Notes: a model not told the origin generated them from the sequence alone. Shown: positions 23,414 through 34,365, numbered from the stretch's first letter. The stretch is 45,892 nt of DNA from Candidatus Binatia bacterium (GCA_022827045.1 JAJDTQ010000122.1:1-45892), one strand, 5' to 3'. Translations and numbers: made by a program.

Positions 23414-24424
23414 TTACCGGCCGTCGCCGGACCCGTTCTCTTCCTCGGATTCCGAAACCCAGCCTTCGCCGAATTCCTCGGCCTCCTGGATGCCTTCCGC
23501 CCGCCATTCGTCTATGAGCTGCTGGACGGGTATCTTGCGCCGCATCAGTCCCTTCATCAGGTCCTTGTACATGGGCGCGACGGGAGTCTGGGCGTTGATG
23601 GGGCAGACCGTGAGGCAGACCTTGCAGCCCTCGTACTGCTCGAAGAAAGGCCGGCAGGTGGGGGTGTCCACATGCCAGCGGACAGTGCCGAAGACCTCCT
23701 GTTTCTGGGGGACGATGGAATCCCCGGGACAGAAGTTCGTGCACGCGTTGCAGCGCAGGCAGAAGTCGTCGAAACCGAAGTTCGCGGGTTCCGCTTCCGG
23801 AATCAGCGGCATCTCGGTGGTGACCGCGCCCAGCCGCACGCTCGGGCCGAACTTCTTGGTGATGAGAGAGCCGTGGCGCCCCAGTTCGCCCAAGCCGGCC
23901 TTCCAGGCCACCGGAATGAACAGCAGGTCACCTTCGTTGGGATAGCCCACCGCGTGGTACCCGTAGGCGCGGATATACTGCGCAAGACGGACGGTGACGT
24001 CGGACAGCAGGTAGTAGACCTTGTGCACCTCCGTCTGGGCGAGAGGGCCAAGCCGCTTCATTTCCTCGAAGCTCATGTGAATGGCGAAGGTGATGGCCAC
24101 CTTGTGCCCCTCTGGCGGCTTGGTGCCGCGCACGTAGTCGAACTCGTCGATGGGCGCAACGCCAACGATATCCGCGCCCATATCCAGCGCCGCCTTCTTC
24201 ATGGTGCGGGTGACCCCGGCCCAGTCTTCCGTCTCCAGCCGATCAGGGTTCACCGGACCGTCATGCAGGTTGCGTCGGTCGTGGTCTTCCCGCATGAACA
24301 TGTACCGGCGCGTGAGCGGATGCCGCTGGGCCTTTCTTGTCTGCCCCACCTTCTTGTCCGGGAAGGGCCACTGCTTGACCGGTTGCTCCCGGCGCTCCGT
24401 GAATATGATGCCGTTGGGCTCCAT
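23414..24424 (-). CDS. 2x[4Fe-4S] protein, QueG/reductive-dehalogenase-like
   Basis: This 336-residue protein is preceded by a GAGAGGAG ribosome site. Two ferredoxin-type motifs lie near the C-terminus: CLRCNACTNFCPGDSI and CKVCLTVCPINAQ. The central domain (DMGADIVGVAPIDEFDYVRG, AYGYHAVGYPNEGDLLFIPVAWKAGLGELGRHGSLIT) resembles the cobalamin-binding fold of epoxyqueuosine reductase and reductive dehalogenases. No Tat signal is visible, unlike respiratory dehalogenases, so it is probably a cytoplasmic catabolic or orphan relative. The acidic C-terminal tail (SESEEENGSGDG) is unusual. Confidence 0.87.
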   Translation of the reverse strand: MEPNGIIFTERREQPVKQWPFPDKKVGQTRKAQRHPLTRRYMFMREDHDRRNLHDGPVNPDRLETEDWAGVTRTMKKAALDMGADIVGVAPIDEFDYVRGTKPPEGHKVAITFAIHMSFEEMKRLGPLAQTEVHKVYYLLSDVTVRLAQYIRAYGYHAVGYPNEGDLLFIPVAWKAGLGELGRHGSLITKKFGPSVRLGAVTTEMPLIPEAEPANFGFDDFCLRCNACTNFCPGDSIVPQKQEVFGTVRWHVDTPTCRPFFEQYEGCKVCLTVCPINAQTPVAPMYKDLMKGLMRRKIPVQQLIDEWRAEGIQEAEEFGEGWVSESEEENGSGDGR

Positions 24425-24603
24425 GGCTGCTCCTCTCTTGAGGGAGGCTTCGCGAATCCGGGATAACCCAGGTTCACGACAGCACGGATCTTACCAGACG
24501 TGCCATGCGGTTTCCACGCCAATCTGGAGCGCGGTGGTGCGGACGCTTGTGTTGCCCGGCCGGCTCCTTTACGGTTCGGAATGACATCTCGGAGGGAACC
24601 AAC

Positions 24604-26295
24604 ATGCAAATGACAGCGGGACACGCCGTCGCCGAAGTCTTGGCGCAACTCGGCGTGCGCAAGGTGATCGGGGTGGTGGGCTCGTGCATGCTCGAGATCC
24701 TCGACGGCATGTACGGCCGCGACGAAATCCAGTTCCTGTCGACGCGTCACGAACAGGCGGCCGCGCTCATGGCCGACGGGTTCGCCCGTATCGCCGGCAG
24801 ACCCGGCGTGTGTATCGCCACCAACGGCCCCGGTGCCACCAACCTCCTGACCGGGGTGGCCAACGCCTTCCACGCACAAAGCCCGGTGCTGGTGATCACC
24901 GGCGCGCCCATGATGAAGGACATGTTCCGGGATGCCAGCCAGGAGATCGACCAGCAGGCCATGTTCCGGCCGGTGGTCAAGTGGTCGGTCCAGGTGCGCA
25001 AGCCCGAGCTGGCGGCGGCGCTGACCTGGGAGGCCTACCAGCGCACCATGACCGGCGTCCCCGGGCCCGTGCATCTGGACCTGCCCCGGGACGTGTTGAA
25101 CGAGAGCGTGGAGCTGCCGGACCTTTCCCGGCTGATCCGCGGCGAGGTGGCCGCGCCGGCACCCGAGCCCGGGTCCGTAACGGCGGCCGTGCGTCTGCTG
25201 GAGAAGGCTCGCCGCCCGGTGCTGCTGGCCGGCGGTGGGGTGCTCTGGTCCGAGGCCGGCAGCGAGGTCATTGAGTTGTCGAAACGCCTCAGCGCCCCGG
25301 TCATGTCCTCGACCGGCAGAGACGACGTGGCGCCGCAGTCCTACCCGCTGTACCTCGGGACCATCGGCCGCGGGGCCTTGCCCGAGGCCCAGGCATTCTT
25401 CAAGCAGGCCGACCTGGTGCTGGCGGTGGGCACCGGCTTGGGCCACACGACCACGTTCTGGCGCCCGGACTTCTTCGCCCCCGGGACGAAGCTGATCCAC
25501 GTCGCCCAGGACCGGAACAACATCGGCCGGGTGTACCCTGCGGAGGTGGGCATTCAGGCCGAGGCGCAGGCCGCGCTCAGGGCGTTGCTACGGTCAGTGA
25601 AGCAGAAGGAAGTGGGCCGACCGGGTTGGCTGCGAAAGGCGGCCAGAGTGCGGGCAGCGCAAGCGGCGCACCGGGAAAAGGCCGCCGGCTACAACGGCCG
25701 GCCCATCGATCCTCGCCGTGCCCACGCCGCACTGCGCAAGGTGCTGCCCAGGGACGCCATCATCACCCTCGACGCCGGCGTGGGCCCCGGCTACGTCTAC
25801 GAGTACCAGACCTTCGAGCGCCCCCGGAGCCTGCTGGCGCCTCAGGGATTCGCCGCCATCGGCATCGGCTATCCCGTGGGCCTCGGCGCCAAGCTCGCCG
25901 CGCCGAAGCGCCCGGTGGTCACCATCAGCGGCGACGGCTCCTTCCTCTACAACGGCGCCGAGCTGGAGACCGCGGTGCGCGAAGGCATCCCCACCACCTG
26001 CATCATCCTCAACAACTTCAACTACGGCTCCGAGCGTGCCTACCAGAAGTTCTACTACGACGAACGCTACATCGGCGACGCCATCGGCAACCCGCCGTTC
26101 GACGAGTATGCTCGGCTCTTCGGTGCAACGGGGCTGCGGGTCACCGACCCTGCGGAGCTCGAGGACGCCTTCGCCGAGGCTTTGCGGCTCGGCAAGAGCC
26201 AGCCTGTTCTGGTCGACGTGCTATGCACACCTGATGTGTTTCCTGAGCCGAGGCGTAAGGAGACGGTAAAGGCCGAGAGGTTGCGGCACGCGTAA
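24604..26295 (+). CDS. thiamine diphosphate-dependent enzyme (acetolactate synthase / sulfoacetaldehyde acetyltransferase-like)
   Basis: This 563-residue three-domain ThDP enzyme follows a strong ribosome site (GGAGG). The N-terminal Pyr domain has the catalytic Glu in TRHEQAA and ATNGPGATNLLTGVANAF. The central domain binds FAD or is degenerate, and the C-terminal PP domain has GDGSFLYNGAELETA through NNFNYG, the GDG-x(n)-N cofactor motif. The family covers acetolactate synthase, oxalyl-CoA decarboxylase, glyoxylate carboligase and Xsc. No small regulatory subunit gene follows, so ILV biosynthesis is unlikely and a catabolic carboligase or decarboxylase is more plausible. Confidence 0.9.
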   Translation: MQMTAGHAVAEVLAQLGVRKVIGVVGSCMLEILDGMYGRDEIQFLSTRHEQAAALMADGFARIAGRPGVCIATNGPGATNLLTGVANAFHAQSPVLVITGAPMMKDMFRDASQEIDQQAMFRPVVKWSVQVRKPELAAALTWEAYQRTMTGVPGPVHLDLPRDVLNESVELPDLSRLIRGEVAAPAPEPGSVTAAVRLLEKARRPVLLAGGGVLWSEAGSEVIELSKRLSAPVMSSTGRDDVAPQSYPLYLGTIGRGALPEAQAFFKQADLVLAVGTGLGHTTTFWRPDFFAPGTKLIHVAQDRNNIGRVYPAEVGIQAEAQAALRALLRSVKQKEVGRPGWLRKAARVRAAQAAHREKAAGYNGRPIDPRRAHAALRKVLPRDAIITLDAGVGPGYVYEYQTFERPRSLLAPQGFAAIGIGYPVGLGAKLAAPKRPVVTISGDGSFLYNGAELETAVREGIPTTCIILNNFNYGSERAYQKFYYDERYIGDAIGNPPFDEYARLFGATGLRVTDPAELEDAFAEALRLGKSQPVLVDVLCTPDVFPEPRRKETVKAERLRHA

Positions 26296-26389
26296 ACATT
26301 CCTTGGTGGTCCACGACACGGGCGGGTAGGGAGCAGCCGGTCGTGGCGGGTCGAATCGATGAATAGCGCCAGTCTCCCGATGGTATCGG

Positions 26390-27535
26390 TTACGGATATG
26401 GGTACTCAGCCGACGGAGGTTCAGCACTTCCTGTCGGAATGCGGTTGCGAGCACAGCCGATAAAATCCTCGAGCGACGACTCGAAAACCAAATGCTTACA
26501 AATTTCCTTTTCCTTGCTCCATTTCAAGAAAGCTGTTTTCGTCAAGTCTCCAAGCTCTCCGTCGATTGGACCGGGTTGGTAGTCCAAAAGCTCTAAGTGC
26601 CGCTGTATCTCCTCTAGGCGAGCTTTGTCCTTTTCTGCCTGCGTCAGCTTGCTGTTGCGCTCATCTGCCTCCGTCAACGTGCCACTAGCAACGTCATTCG
26701 GCTCGGACACGGTAGACGGAGGGGGCGCGGGCGGAGTCTCCGCCAGTTTCATCAGTTTATTTGCCAAAGCACGAAGTTCATCCTTGGCCTTCGCTGCCTG
26801 TTGCGCGGCCCTTTCCACATGCTGGTCAGCGACCTTCCCGAGGTCCTTCTTCAGATCGTTCAACGTTGCCGCCAAAGGACCCGTCGGCGCCGTCGCTGCA
26901 TTCACGACACCACGCACCTCCTTCTTTGCCGTGTCGACCGCTGCCGTTAGTTCTTCTCGAAACGCGTTGCGAGTCTCCAGAAGCTCCTCGTAAGCGGACG
27001 TTGCCTCCGTCGCCGCATCTTTGGACTCTTGCACGCCTCGTCCCACTTGCGCGAGAAGTTTCTCCGCCAAATCGGAATCATACGCTCCGGACCCCCCGAA
27101 AAAGGCTACCATGCCGGCGCCGATCATAAGTCCGGCAAAAACCAGTCCGGCGACGCGCGCGATTCCCCACTTCGAGCTGCCGCGCGGTTCCTCTCGGTGG
27201 GCCTGGAACTTCTTGTCCACCGACTCCGCGACCTCCTTGAGTGTCGCCACTGCGTTCCGGCGCGTCGCAACGTCCGGAGAGAAGGTGTTGTAAAGTTCGT
27301 CACCGACTCGTAGTCGGAAAACTGCCTCGAGCGGCCACAGATCGGCGAGCTTGTCAACGACCAAGATCACGACGAACTGACGTTGCCCGAGGCCTTGTGG
27401 AGAAGTCGCGAGTGTCACCGAAGGAAACGAACCCGGGCCACCCGCACTGGAAGCCGCGGCCTTGAACGTCTGACTGCAGTCGGTTGATTCGTAAATCGAA
27501 TGCCAGTGGTCAAAATTCGTGGCCAGTCTAAACAT
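26390..27535 (-). CDS. membrane-anchored coiled-coil protein with C-terminal peptidoglycan-binding-like domain
   Basis: This protein has about 381 residues from ATG 27535; a TTG at 27589 would add 18. An N-terminal strand-rich domain of unknown type (to about residue 110) is followed by one membrane helix (VAGLVFAGLMIGAGMVAFFGG). A long coiled coil comes next (KDAATEATSAYEELLETRN, AAQQAAKAKDELRALANKLMKLAE), then a Pro-rich hinge and a PG_binding_1-like module (IQRHLELLDYQPGPIDGELG, TKTAFLKWSKE). The topology predicts an N-terminal cytoplasmic domain and a periplasmic tail that could touch the cell wall. It lies 51 bases downstream of the membrane P-loop protein in the same direction, so the two should form one transcript under the 29255-29270 operator. 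I know no named family for the whole protein. Confidence 0.72.
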   Translation of the reverse strand: MFRLATNFDHWHSIYESTDCSQTFKAAASSAGGPGSFPSVTLATSPQGLGQRQFVVILVVDKLADLWPLEAVFRLRVGDELYNTFSPDVATRRNAVATLKEVAESVDKKFQAHREEPRGSSKWGIARVAGLVFAGLMIGAGMVAFFGGSGAYDSDLAEKLLAQVGRGVQESKDAATEATSAYEELLETRNAFREELTAAVDTAKKEVRGVVNAATAPTGPLAATLNDLKKDLGKVADQHVERAAQQAAKAKDELRALANKLMKLAETPPAPPPSTVSEPNDVASGTLTEADERNSKLTQAEKDKARLEEIQRHLELLDYQPGPIDGELGDLTKTAFLKWSKEKEICKHLVFESSLEDFIGCARNRIPTGSAEPPSAEYPYP

Positions 27536-27639
27536 ATCGCAAAACCCGACTACATGGGTGTTCAGCCCGCCGTCCGGGTTTGCGCGCAAACTGCCGGTCC
27601 GGTGCGATCGGCCTTACGAACAGAATCGGCAGACTACGA

Positions 27640-29082
27640 TCATCCATGACTCAAATCCGTGTCGACGCGGTTGACGACTGTGGGGTTATGCAGCCTCTGG
27701 ATGGCGTCCGAGAGAATGCGGTTGGTATTGTGTGAAATATCGCCATGGTAGGCAAAACAGCGCCTCTCGTCGGCCAAACCGAACTTCTTTGCCAGTTGGA
27801 GGGCCAAGGAGTTCATGTGTCGTTCGAACTGTGTCCCGAGTTCCGGCACGTCGGTACCCCAACGATTCACAAAAAGGACAAATGACCCGACACCGAAACG
27901 TTGCCGGCCAGCTACGTTGATATCGCCGGAGTCCACGTTCAGGCCGAAGAACAACGCGTAGATGTAGTCGCGTGTCTTGTTGACCTTCTCGTCGAGATTG
28001 AAATACTCGTTAAGGTCGTCGGCCGTCTCGATGTCAAAGGTTTCGCTCTTGGTGTCGAGAGCGGTGTTAAACGCGGCTTCCGGCAAGATCAGTATAAGGA
28101 CGTCGCACCGGAGGTCGAACGGGACCGTGCAGTGATCCCCTATGTTTTCGCCCGGGAAATCGAGTAGTTGCAATGAAAAACCTGTTGGGATTGCGCCGAG
28201 CGTGACGTTCTGTATTTTGTTGGCGACCTCGACGACATGCGTGGTCACTAGTCCGGCCGTGTCCGCGCTTGCCTGGCGAACCTTCTCAGCGTAGTTATTG
28301 TCATGTGACATCACCCAGTGGGTCTTCCCGGCACCGGTAGGCCCGATGGTCATCACCTGAGCCGGAGGCTGATACTGTATGGAGCGAAACATAAAACCGA
28401 CAAAACCTCGCCAAGGACTTCCGATTTTTGCGTGGTCCGTTGGCGGCGACTGATATAACTGCGATACCGCGGACGCCATGAAACCGTCACCGTCGGTGAG
28501 TTGTCGATGGAGTACATTGTAGATCCAAAAATCGTAAGTGAAGGTGACGACTGCAATCATTCCGGCCGCCCAAAGGTGTATCGTGTGTGGAGCAAATTCC
28601 ATGTCGAGAATTTGAAAACTCGTCAAGACCACGGAGAGGACCACCGAGGCTGAGAACCACACTAACCAGATGTCCTGGAGCCATACGTTCCGCACACCGC
28701 CGGTAGCGCCCAGGAGTCGGCGTTCGACGTGGTCTTCGAGTAACAGTTTCAAAATGGAAAGAAAGAAGGTCAACATGATGACGGTCGTGTATTCCTTCGT
28801 CTTCAAAAGCGCGACAGTAGCGCAGGTGACGCGGTTGGTGTTGTATGGCGGCTCGGTGGGGCAGGGGACGTCCGTCCCGAAGCTATAATAGGCTTCAACG
28901 ATGATCACGATGATCAACATTAGACCGCCCAAAGAGAGACAACGGCAGAGGAGGATTTGGCGGCGGTAGTTCTTCCAGGCGGTGTAGAAGTCCTCCCTTA
29001 TACGGGACGGTTTGGTGATAGTAATGTGTTGAACCAACATGCATGCGATTACGAGAAGACTCAAAATGGTCATAATGTTCAT
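27640..29082 (-). CDS. polytopic membrane protein with cytoplasmic P-loop GTPase-like domain
   Basis: This protein has 480 residues from ATG 29082 (a CGGAG precedes it); GTG 29142 is an alternative start. About five hydrophobic helices occupy residues 1-190. A P-loop domain follows: GPTGAGKT at 247-254, a G3-like LLDFPGEN (Asp308, Gly311), the strand CDVLILILPE and a G4-like LFVNRWGTD. This order fits a TRAFAC GTPase with a changed specificity loop. It is the first gene of a two-gene unit behind the 29255-29301 promoter/operator. The base composition is visibly more AT-rich than the surroundings, suggesting transfer. It could be the sensor or energy-using core of the operator-defined system; that role is inference. 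Confidence 0.75.
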   Translation of the reverse strand: MNIMTILSLLVIACMLVQHITITKPSRIREDFYTAWKNYRRQILLCRCLSLGGLMLIIVIIVEAYYSFGTDVPCPTEPPYNTNRVTCATVALLKTKEYTTVIMLTFFLSILKLLLEDHVERRLLGATGGVRNVWLQDIWLVWFSASVVLSVVLTSFQILDMEFAPHTIHLWAAGMIAVVTFTYDFWIYNVLHRQLTDGDGFMASAVSQLYQSPPTDHAKIGSPWRGFVGFMFRSIQYQPPAQVMTIGPTGAGKTHWVMSHDNNYAEKVRQASADTAGLVTTHVVEVANKIQNVTLGAIPTGFSLQLLDFPGENIGDHCTVPFDLRCDVLILILPEAAFNTALDTKSETFDIETADDLNEYFNLDEKVNKTRDYIYALFFGLNVDSGDINVAGRQRFGVGSFVLFVNRWGTDVPELGTQFERHMNSLALQLAKKFGLADERRCFAYHGDISHNTNRILSDAIQRLHNPTVVNRVDTDLSHG

Positions 29083-29254
29083 TGGGTACAACTCCGGGCG
29101 CTGAGGCGCAGTGGGCGGTGTGAGGCCCAGTCCGCACCACACTACCTATTTGCAAGGACCGTACGTCTGCCATGCTGTGCCGGGCGGCGTATTGGCTGCA
29201 GCCTGCGAAGTCGGCGTACTCTGCGCGCAGTAGAAGACATTGCTCCCCGTTAAC

Positions 29255-29301
29255 CGTACCGTAAGGTACGCCTTATACCGCGCGAGGTCGTCGCTTGTCA
29301 A
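29255..29301 (-). promoter_or_regulatory. promoter with CGTACC-N4-GGTACG operator, unit 1 (membrane P-loop protein)
   Basis: On the minus strand, TTGACA (29301-29296), 18 bases, TATAAG (29277-29272), one base, then the palindrome CGTACC-TTAC-GGTACG (29270-29255). The operator covers the expected transcription start. The same layout recurs at 31435-31484 and 39581-39626. The rest of the 29083-29544 spacer holds the divergent tetR promoter region and nothing else I can support. Confidence 0.85.
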
Positions 29302-29544
29302 CGGTAATCTGTCGCCGAGGGGCCGGTAGTCTGGACGACGTCGCGTGGCGAGAAGTGGCTGTATCTAGGATGAATCTGGCGGGCCATGGTTACCTTCGCG
29401 CTTCGTGGAGGGGTCATGCGACACGGCGGCGCTCTGCGCGGGGCAAACACGGGCGATATTAGATCGGTCAGTCTACTTGACAACGCCGTCCACAAACGCA
29501 ACATAGTTTTGCTTGGAATTCCCGTGCCCCGCTTTTTTTCAGTT

Positions 29545-30150
29545 ATGAAAAAATCACGTCGCGCACCGCGCCGGGCTCACATCCTTGACGTTGCCGCCGA
29601 AGTTCTGATCGAGCGGGGATACCGCGACACCACCATGCTCGAAGTGGCCCGGCGATCATCCGCGTCCAAAGAGACACTTTACGCTTGGTTCGGCGACAAG
29701 TTGGGGCTGTTCGAAGCGGTCATGCGACGAAACGCGGGGCGCGTTCGTGTAGCGCTCAACGGGCATCTCGACGGCCACACATCCGTCGAGGCGGCGCTGA
29801 CTGATTTCGGCCGGGCGTTGGTCGCGCACGTTCTCTGCGACAACGCGGTCGCCGTCACCCGGGCGGCCATTTCGGAAGCGCGCTCCGGCCCGTCGCTGGC
29901 CAGTAGCCTGTCCAAATCGGCCCACGATCCGATACGCCGCACGTTTGCCCGGTACCTGGACCAATGCCAGGCTCGTGGCGTCCTCAACGTCCGAGACTCG
30001 AACGAGGCCGTCGAAGATTTCGTCGGGCTACTCTTGGGGGATGCCCAGACCCGCCGATTGCTCGGCGTCATGGACGCACCCCATGAAGCTGACATTGACG
30101 GCAGGGCGAAGCGAGCCGTTCAGAAATTTCTACGCCTTTATCGCGTCTGA
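29545..30150 (+). CDS. TetR/AcrR family transcriptional regulator
   Basis: This protein has 201 residues from ATG 29545 (MKKSRRAPRRAHILDVAAEVL). The N-terminal helix-turn-helix is clear: LIERGYRDTTMLEVARRSSASKETLYAWFGDKLGLFEAVM. The C-terminal ligand domain (from about residue 60) matches the AefR/TetR_C group. The frame is open upstream to 29386, but that part does not look like TetR. A TTGACA at 29477-29482 may be its -35. It is divergent from the membrane P-loop gene and converges on the esterase gene. Its position beside one of three identical operators makes it the likely repressor of the set. No copy of the palindrome lies in its own promoter, so autoregulation is not obvious. Confidence 0.9.
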   Translation: MKKSRRAPRRAHILDVAAEVLIERGYRDTTMLEVARRSSASKETLYAWFGDKLGLFEAVMRRNAGRVRVALNGHLDGHTSVEAALTDFGRALVAHVLCDNAVAVTRAAISEARSGPSLASSLSKSAHDPIRRTFARYLDQCQARGVLNVRDSNEAVEDFVGLLLGDAQTRRLLGVMDAPHEADIDGRAKRAVQKFLRLYRV

Positions 30151-30160
30151 AGGGACTCCG

Positions 30161-30175
30161 GCCACTGCAGGTGGC
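30161..30175. terminator. small hairpin between convergent tetR and esterase genes
   Basis: GCCAC-TGCAG-GTGGC lies in the 31-base gap between two convergent genes. It lacks a T-tract, so it may be a weak bidirectional terminator. Confidence 0.3.
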
Positions 30176-30181
30176 GGCGCA

Positions 30182-31345
30182 TCATTCGCCCACCAGGCGC
30201 CATACGTGCGGCCAACCGTGACGGGCGGGTTCCCGGTACCGATCCCGGGAATCGGTCGGGATTCCGTCGATGCTGTGGCGTATGTCGTCGTTGACACTGC
30301 CGCAATGATAGTAATTGTGCTCGATCAGGCCGGTGACGAGTCGACTGCAATCCACTTGGTGGACCCGGTCGGGCAAATCGGCGGGCCGTTCGGCGCCGTC
30401 CCAGCCGAGCCTGTCTGTGTTGCCCCTCGTGTAAGCCGAGAGGGGCGTGGTGTCGTCGCTCCTGTTGTGGTAGATGGTCACGGCCCGAGCTATTTGGGGA
30501 AGGCGGTGGAAGGCTTCGCCGGGCTGGAATACGTCGGCGGCTACGTCGGGGGCGCAAAGGAAGACTTGGTCGAAGATCCGGGGCAGCCTGCCTCCGACGG
30601 AGTACTTCTCAGTCCGTATCAGAGCATTCTGTAGGACGAAGTTCCCCATTGAATGACAGAGCAGGTGTATGGACGGTTCACAGGGGGGTTCGTTCCTTTG
30701 TCGTGAAACTTGGCGCGCGTCGATGAGATAGTCGCGGAGCTTGAGGAGTCCGCGTCCGAACGCATAGCCGGAAACCGTGGCGTCGCTACGGTCGGAAAAA
30801 TATGACCAGGAGGGAATGACCCGGCCGTCGGACGGCCACGTGAACAGGACGACATGAACAGGCCTTGAATCATCGCCGGTTTGGTCTCCGCCGCTATGAC
30901 GGTTGAGCATGCATTGCAGGCTTGCGGCAGAAGCAACTGCTTCCCACCAACTTACGTTGAAACCGTGAACGAAAACGAGGACATGGGCTCCGTTCGTCAT
31001 TTTTTGACGTAGGTCAGCGAACATTTGCGCGGAGCCCAGTTTCGCTTGCGGCTGGGAGGACTCGTTTTCGTCCTTCAGAAGATCTTCGGGAAATGCGTTA
31101 ATGCTCGCCTCGGCCCGCTGACCGAAGAAGTAACTGGCGAGTTTCTCTCCGTTGCCGCTGCCGAATCCGCAATCGTCTTGAAGGAACTCGGCCGCCTTAC
31201 TGTGATCAAAGCGGATTGTGACTCGGCCGAATCGTAGGTTTTCGGTACCGTCTTTGCTCGGTTCCGGGCCGTATCCGGTAGGTTGCCAGCGATTTCGGCC
31301 TTGGTGGCGCCGGTTGGTCGCGTAGTACAGTTGGATGCTTGCCAT
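30182..31345 (-). CDS. alpha/beta-hydrolase, DUF900-type esterase
   Basis: This 387-residue protein has GGAGGG upstream of its ATG. It starts IQLYYATNRR, a hallmark of DUF900 hydrolases. The oxyanion-loop segment VLVFVHGFNVSWWEA and the nucleophile elbow LLCHSMGNFVLQ (Ser in HSMG) follow; a later Asp in FLCAPDVAAD or IYHNRSDDTT and a His near the C-terminus could complete the triad. No signal peptide is visible, so it is probably cytoplasmic. It is the sole gene behind the second CGTACC-N4-GGTACG promoter. A lipid- or ester-cleaving effector or processing enzyme is a reasonable guess; the substrate is unknown. Confidence 0.85.
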   Translation of the reverse strand: MASIQLYYATNRRHQGRNRWQPTGYGPEPSKDGTENLRFGRVTIRFDHSKAAEFLQDDCGFGSGNGEKLASYFFGQRAEASINAFPEDLLKDENESSQPQAKLGSAQMFADLRQKMTNGAHVLVFVHGFNVSWWEAVASAASLQCMLNRHSGGDQTGDDSRPVHVVLFTWPSDGRVIPSWSYFSDRSDATVSGYAFGRGLLKLRDYLIDARQVSRQRNEPPCEPSIHLLCHSMGNFVLQNALIRTEKYSVGGRLPRIFDQVFLCAPDVAADVFQPGEAFHRLPQIARAVTIYHNRSDDTTPLSAYTRGNTDRLGWDGAERPADLPDRVHQVDCSRLVTGLIEHNYYHCGSVNDDIRHSIDGIPTDSRDRYREPARHGWPHVWRLVGE

Positions 31346-31434
31346 GTGTCGCCCTCCTGTGTCTGAAGAGCCTAGAAACCTGGCAATCTGCTCCTTTCTT
31401 CATGAGACCCCTCGAGGTTTCTGTCTCCTTAGCC

Positions 31435-31484
31435 CGTACCTGATGGTACGTAAATGTTTACACGCAACAGGCTGACCGTGTCAA
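31435..31484 (-). promoter_or_regulatory. promoter with CGTACC-N4-GGTACG operator, unit 2 (esterase)
   Basis: On the minus strand, TTGACA (31484-31479), 18 bases, TAAACA (31460-31455), four bases, then CGTACC-ATCA-GGTACG (31450-31435). A leader of about 90 bases runs to the esterase ATG at 31345. The spacer 31346-31684 otherwise holds only the upstream region of the divergent BMP gene. Confidence 0.85.
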
Positions 31485-31684
31485 CGGCCATATACGATTG
31501 GGAGCGATGTTGGTTTGCTGTCACGATTCGTCCGACAGCTTCGAAACCGCCGTAAGCCTGTCTTTGACGATTCGCGAACGGTGGTGGTTGCCCGGAGAGG
31601 AGGAGCAGGGGAACGGCCTTTTCTTCGCGGACCGGAAATGGTTGCATAGGTCCACACGAAGGAAGATCGACAAGGAGAAGCGAT

Positions 31685-32680
31685 ATGACCAGATTTCTAC
31701 TCGCCGCCGCGGCGGCATTCCTGATTTCCTCTGCGTCCTGGGCCGCGGATTTCAAGCCGGCGGTGGTTTTCGACAAGGGCGGGAAGTTCGACAAGAGCTT
31801 CAATGAGGGGGTCTGGAACGGGGTCCGGAAGTTCGTGGACGAGACCGGCGTGGAGGTGCTGGAGTTCCAAGTCACCAACGAAGCCCAGCGCGAGCAGGCC
31901 ATGCGCCGGATGGTCCGGCGCGGCGCCACCGTGGTGCTCGCGGTGGGCTTCTCCCAGGCCGACGCCATCAACGCGGTGGCGGCGGATCACCCCGACCGGA
32001 AGTTCGCGATCATCGACGTCTTCTGGCTCGACCGGCCGAATCTCAGGCAATACGCCTTCAAGGAGCACGAGGGCTCCTACCTCGTCGGCGTCGCGGCGGC
32101 GCTCACCTCGAAGACCGGCAAGATCGGCTTCGTGGGCGGGATGGACGTACCGTTGATCCGGAAGTTCGCGTGCGGCTACGTGCAGGGGGCGAAGGAAGCG
32201 AAACGGGGCATAGACGTGCTCCGGAACATGACGGGCACGACGCCCGCGGCGTGGAACGATCCCGCGAAGGGAGCCGAGCTGGCGCGCGGCCAGATCGACC
32301 GTGGCGCCGACATCGTCTACCACGCGGCCGGCGCCACGGGGCTCGGCGTCATTCGGGCGGTAGCGGATGCCGGCAAGCTCGCCATCGGGGTCGACTCGAA
32401 CCAGAACGGGCTGGCGCCGGGGCACGTGCTCACCTCGATGCTGAAGCGGGTGGACGTGGCCGCCTACCAGACGCTGAAGGACGCCATGGACGGGAAGTTC
32501 ACCGCCGGAGTGGTGACCCTCGGCCTTGCGGAGGGAGGCGTCGACTGGGCGCAGGACGAGCACAACGCCGATCTGGTGTCCAGGGGGGTGCGCGCCGCGA
32601 TCGAACGGGCCAAGGCGGACATCATCGCCGGCAGGATCACCGTGCACAACTACGTGCGCGACTCGAAGTGTCCGTTCTGA
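31685..32680 (+). CDS. BMP family ABC transporter substrate-binding protein (Med/PnrA-like)
   Basis: This 331-residue protein has a signal peptide (MTRFLLAAAAAFLISSASWA, cleaved before ADF). It has the BMP-family layout: FDKGGKFDKSFNEGVWNG near the start, GFVGGMDVPLIRKFACGYVQGAK in the middle and GVDSNQNG near the hinge. BMP proteins bind nucleosides or nucleobases in the periplasm. It begins a four-gene ABC operon with an ATPase and two permeases. It is divergent from the esterase gene; its own promoter region shows no CGTACC palindrome, so it is probably outside that regulon. Confidence 0.94.
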   Translation: MTRFLLAAAAAFLISSASWAADFKPAVVFDKGGKFDKSFNEGVWNGVRKFVDETGVEVLEFQVTNEAQREQAMRRMVRRGATVVLAVGFSQADAINAVAADHPDRKFAIIDVFWLDRPNLRQYAFKEHEGSYLVGVAAALTSKTGKIGFVGGMDVPLIRKFACGYVQGAKEAKRGIDVLRNMTGTTPAAWNDPAKGAELARGQIDRGADIVYHAAGATGLGVIRAVADAGKLAIGVDSNQNGLAPGHVLTSMLKRVDVAAYQTLKDAMDGKFTAGVVTLGLAEGGVDWAQDEHNADLVSRGVRAAIERAKADIIAGRITVHNYVRDSKCPF

Positions 32681-32731
32681 CGGAGAGCGGATTCGCGTGG
32701 TCCCTTCCCGGCCTGCTGGAGGGCGTCTCGG

Positions 32732-34258
<1,527 letters not shown>

Positions 34259-34261
34259 TGC

Positions 34262-34360
34262 GTCCTTCGACTTCGCTCGGTAGACCTCGCTACGCTCAGG
34301 ACGAACGGAAGGTAGCTTCAAGCCGTTCGTCCTGAGCGTAGCGAAGCGAAGTCGAAGGAC
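34262..34360. repeat. large inverted-repeat element inside the ABC operon
   Basis: The outer arms are GTCCTTCGACTTCGCT (34262-34277) and its complement (34345-34360). The inner 22-bp arms are at 34287-34308 and 34323-34344 and share the GTCCTGAGC motif with 3753-3780. The element can fold into one long hairpin on RNA. It lies between the ATPase and first permease genes. Confidence 0.85.
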
Positions 34361-34365
34361 GCCAT

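Noticed and set aside
29386..29544. N-terminal extension of the TetR regulator
   Set aside because: The extra 53 residues have no TetR similarity; the HTH begins shortly after ATG 29545.
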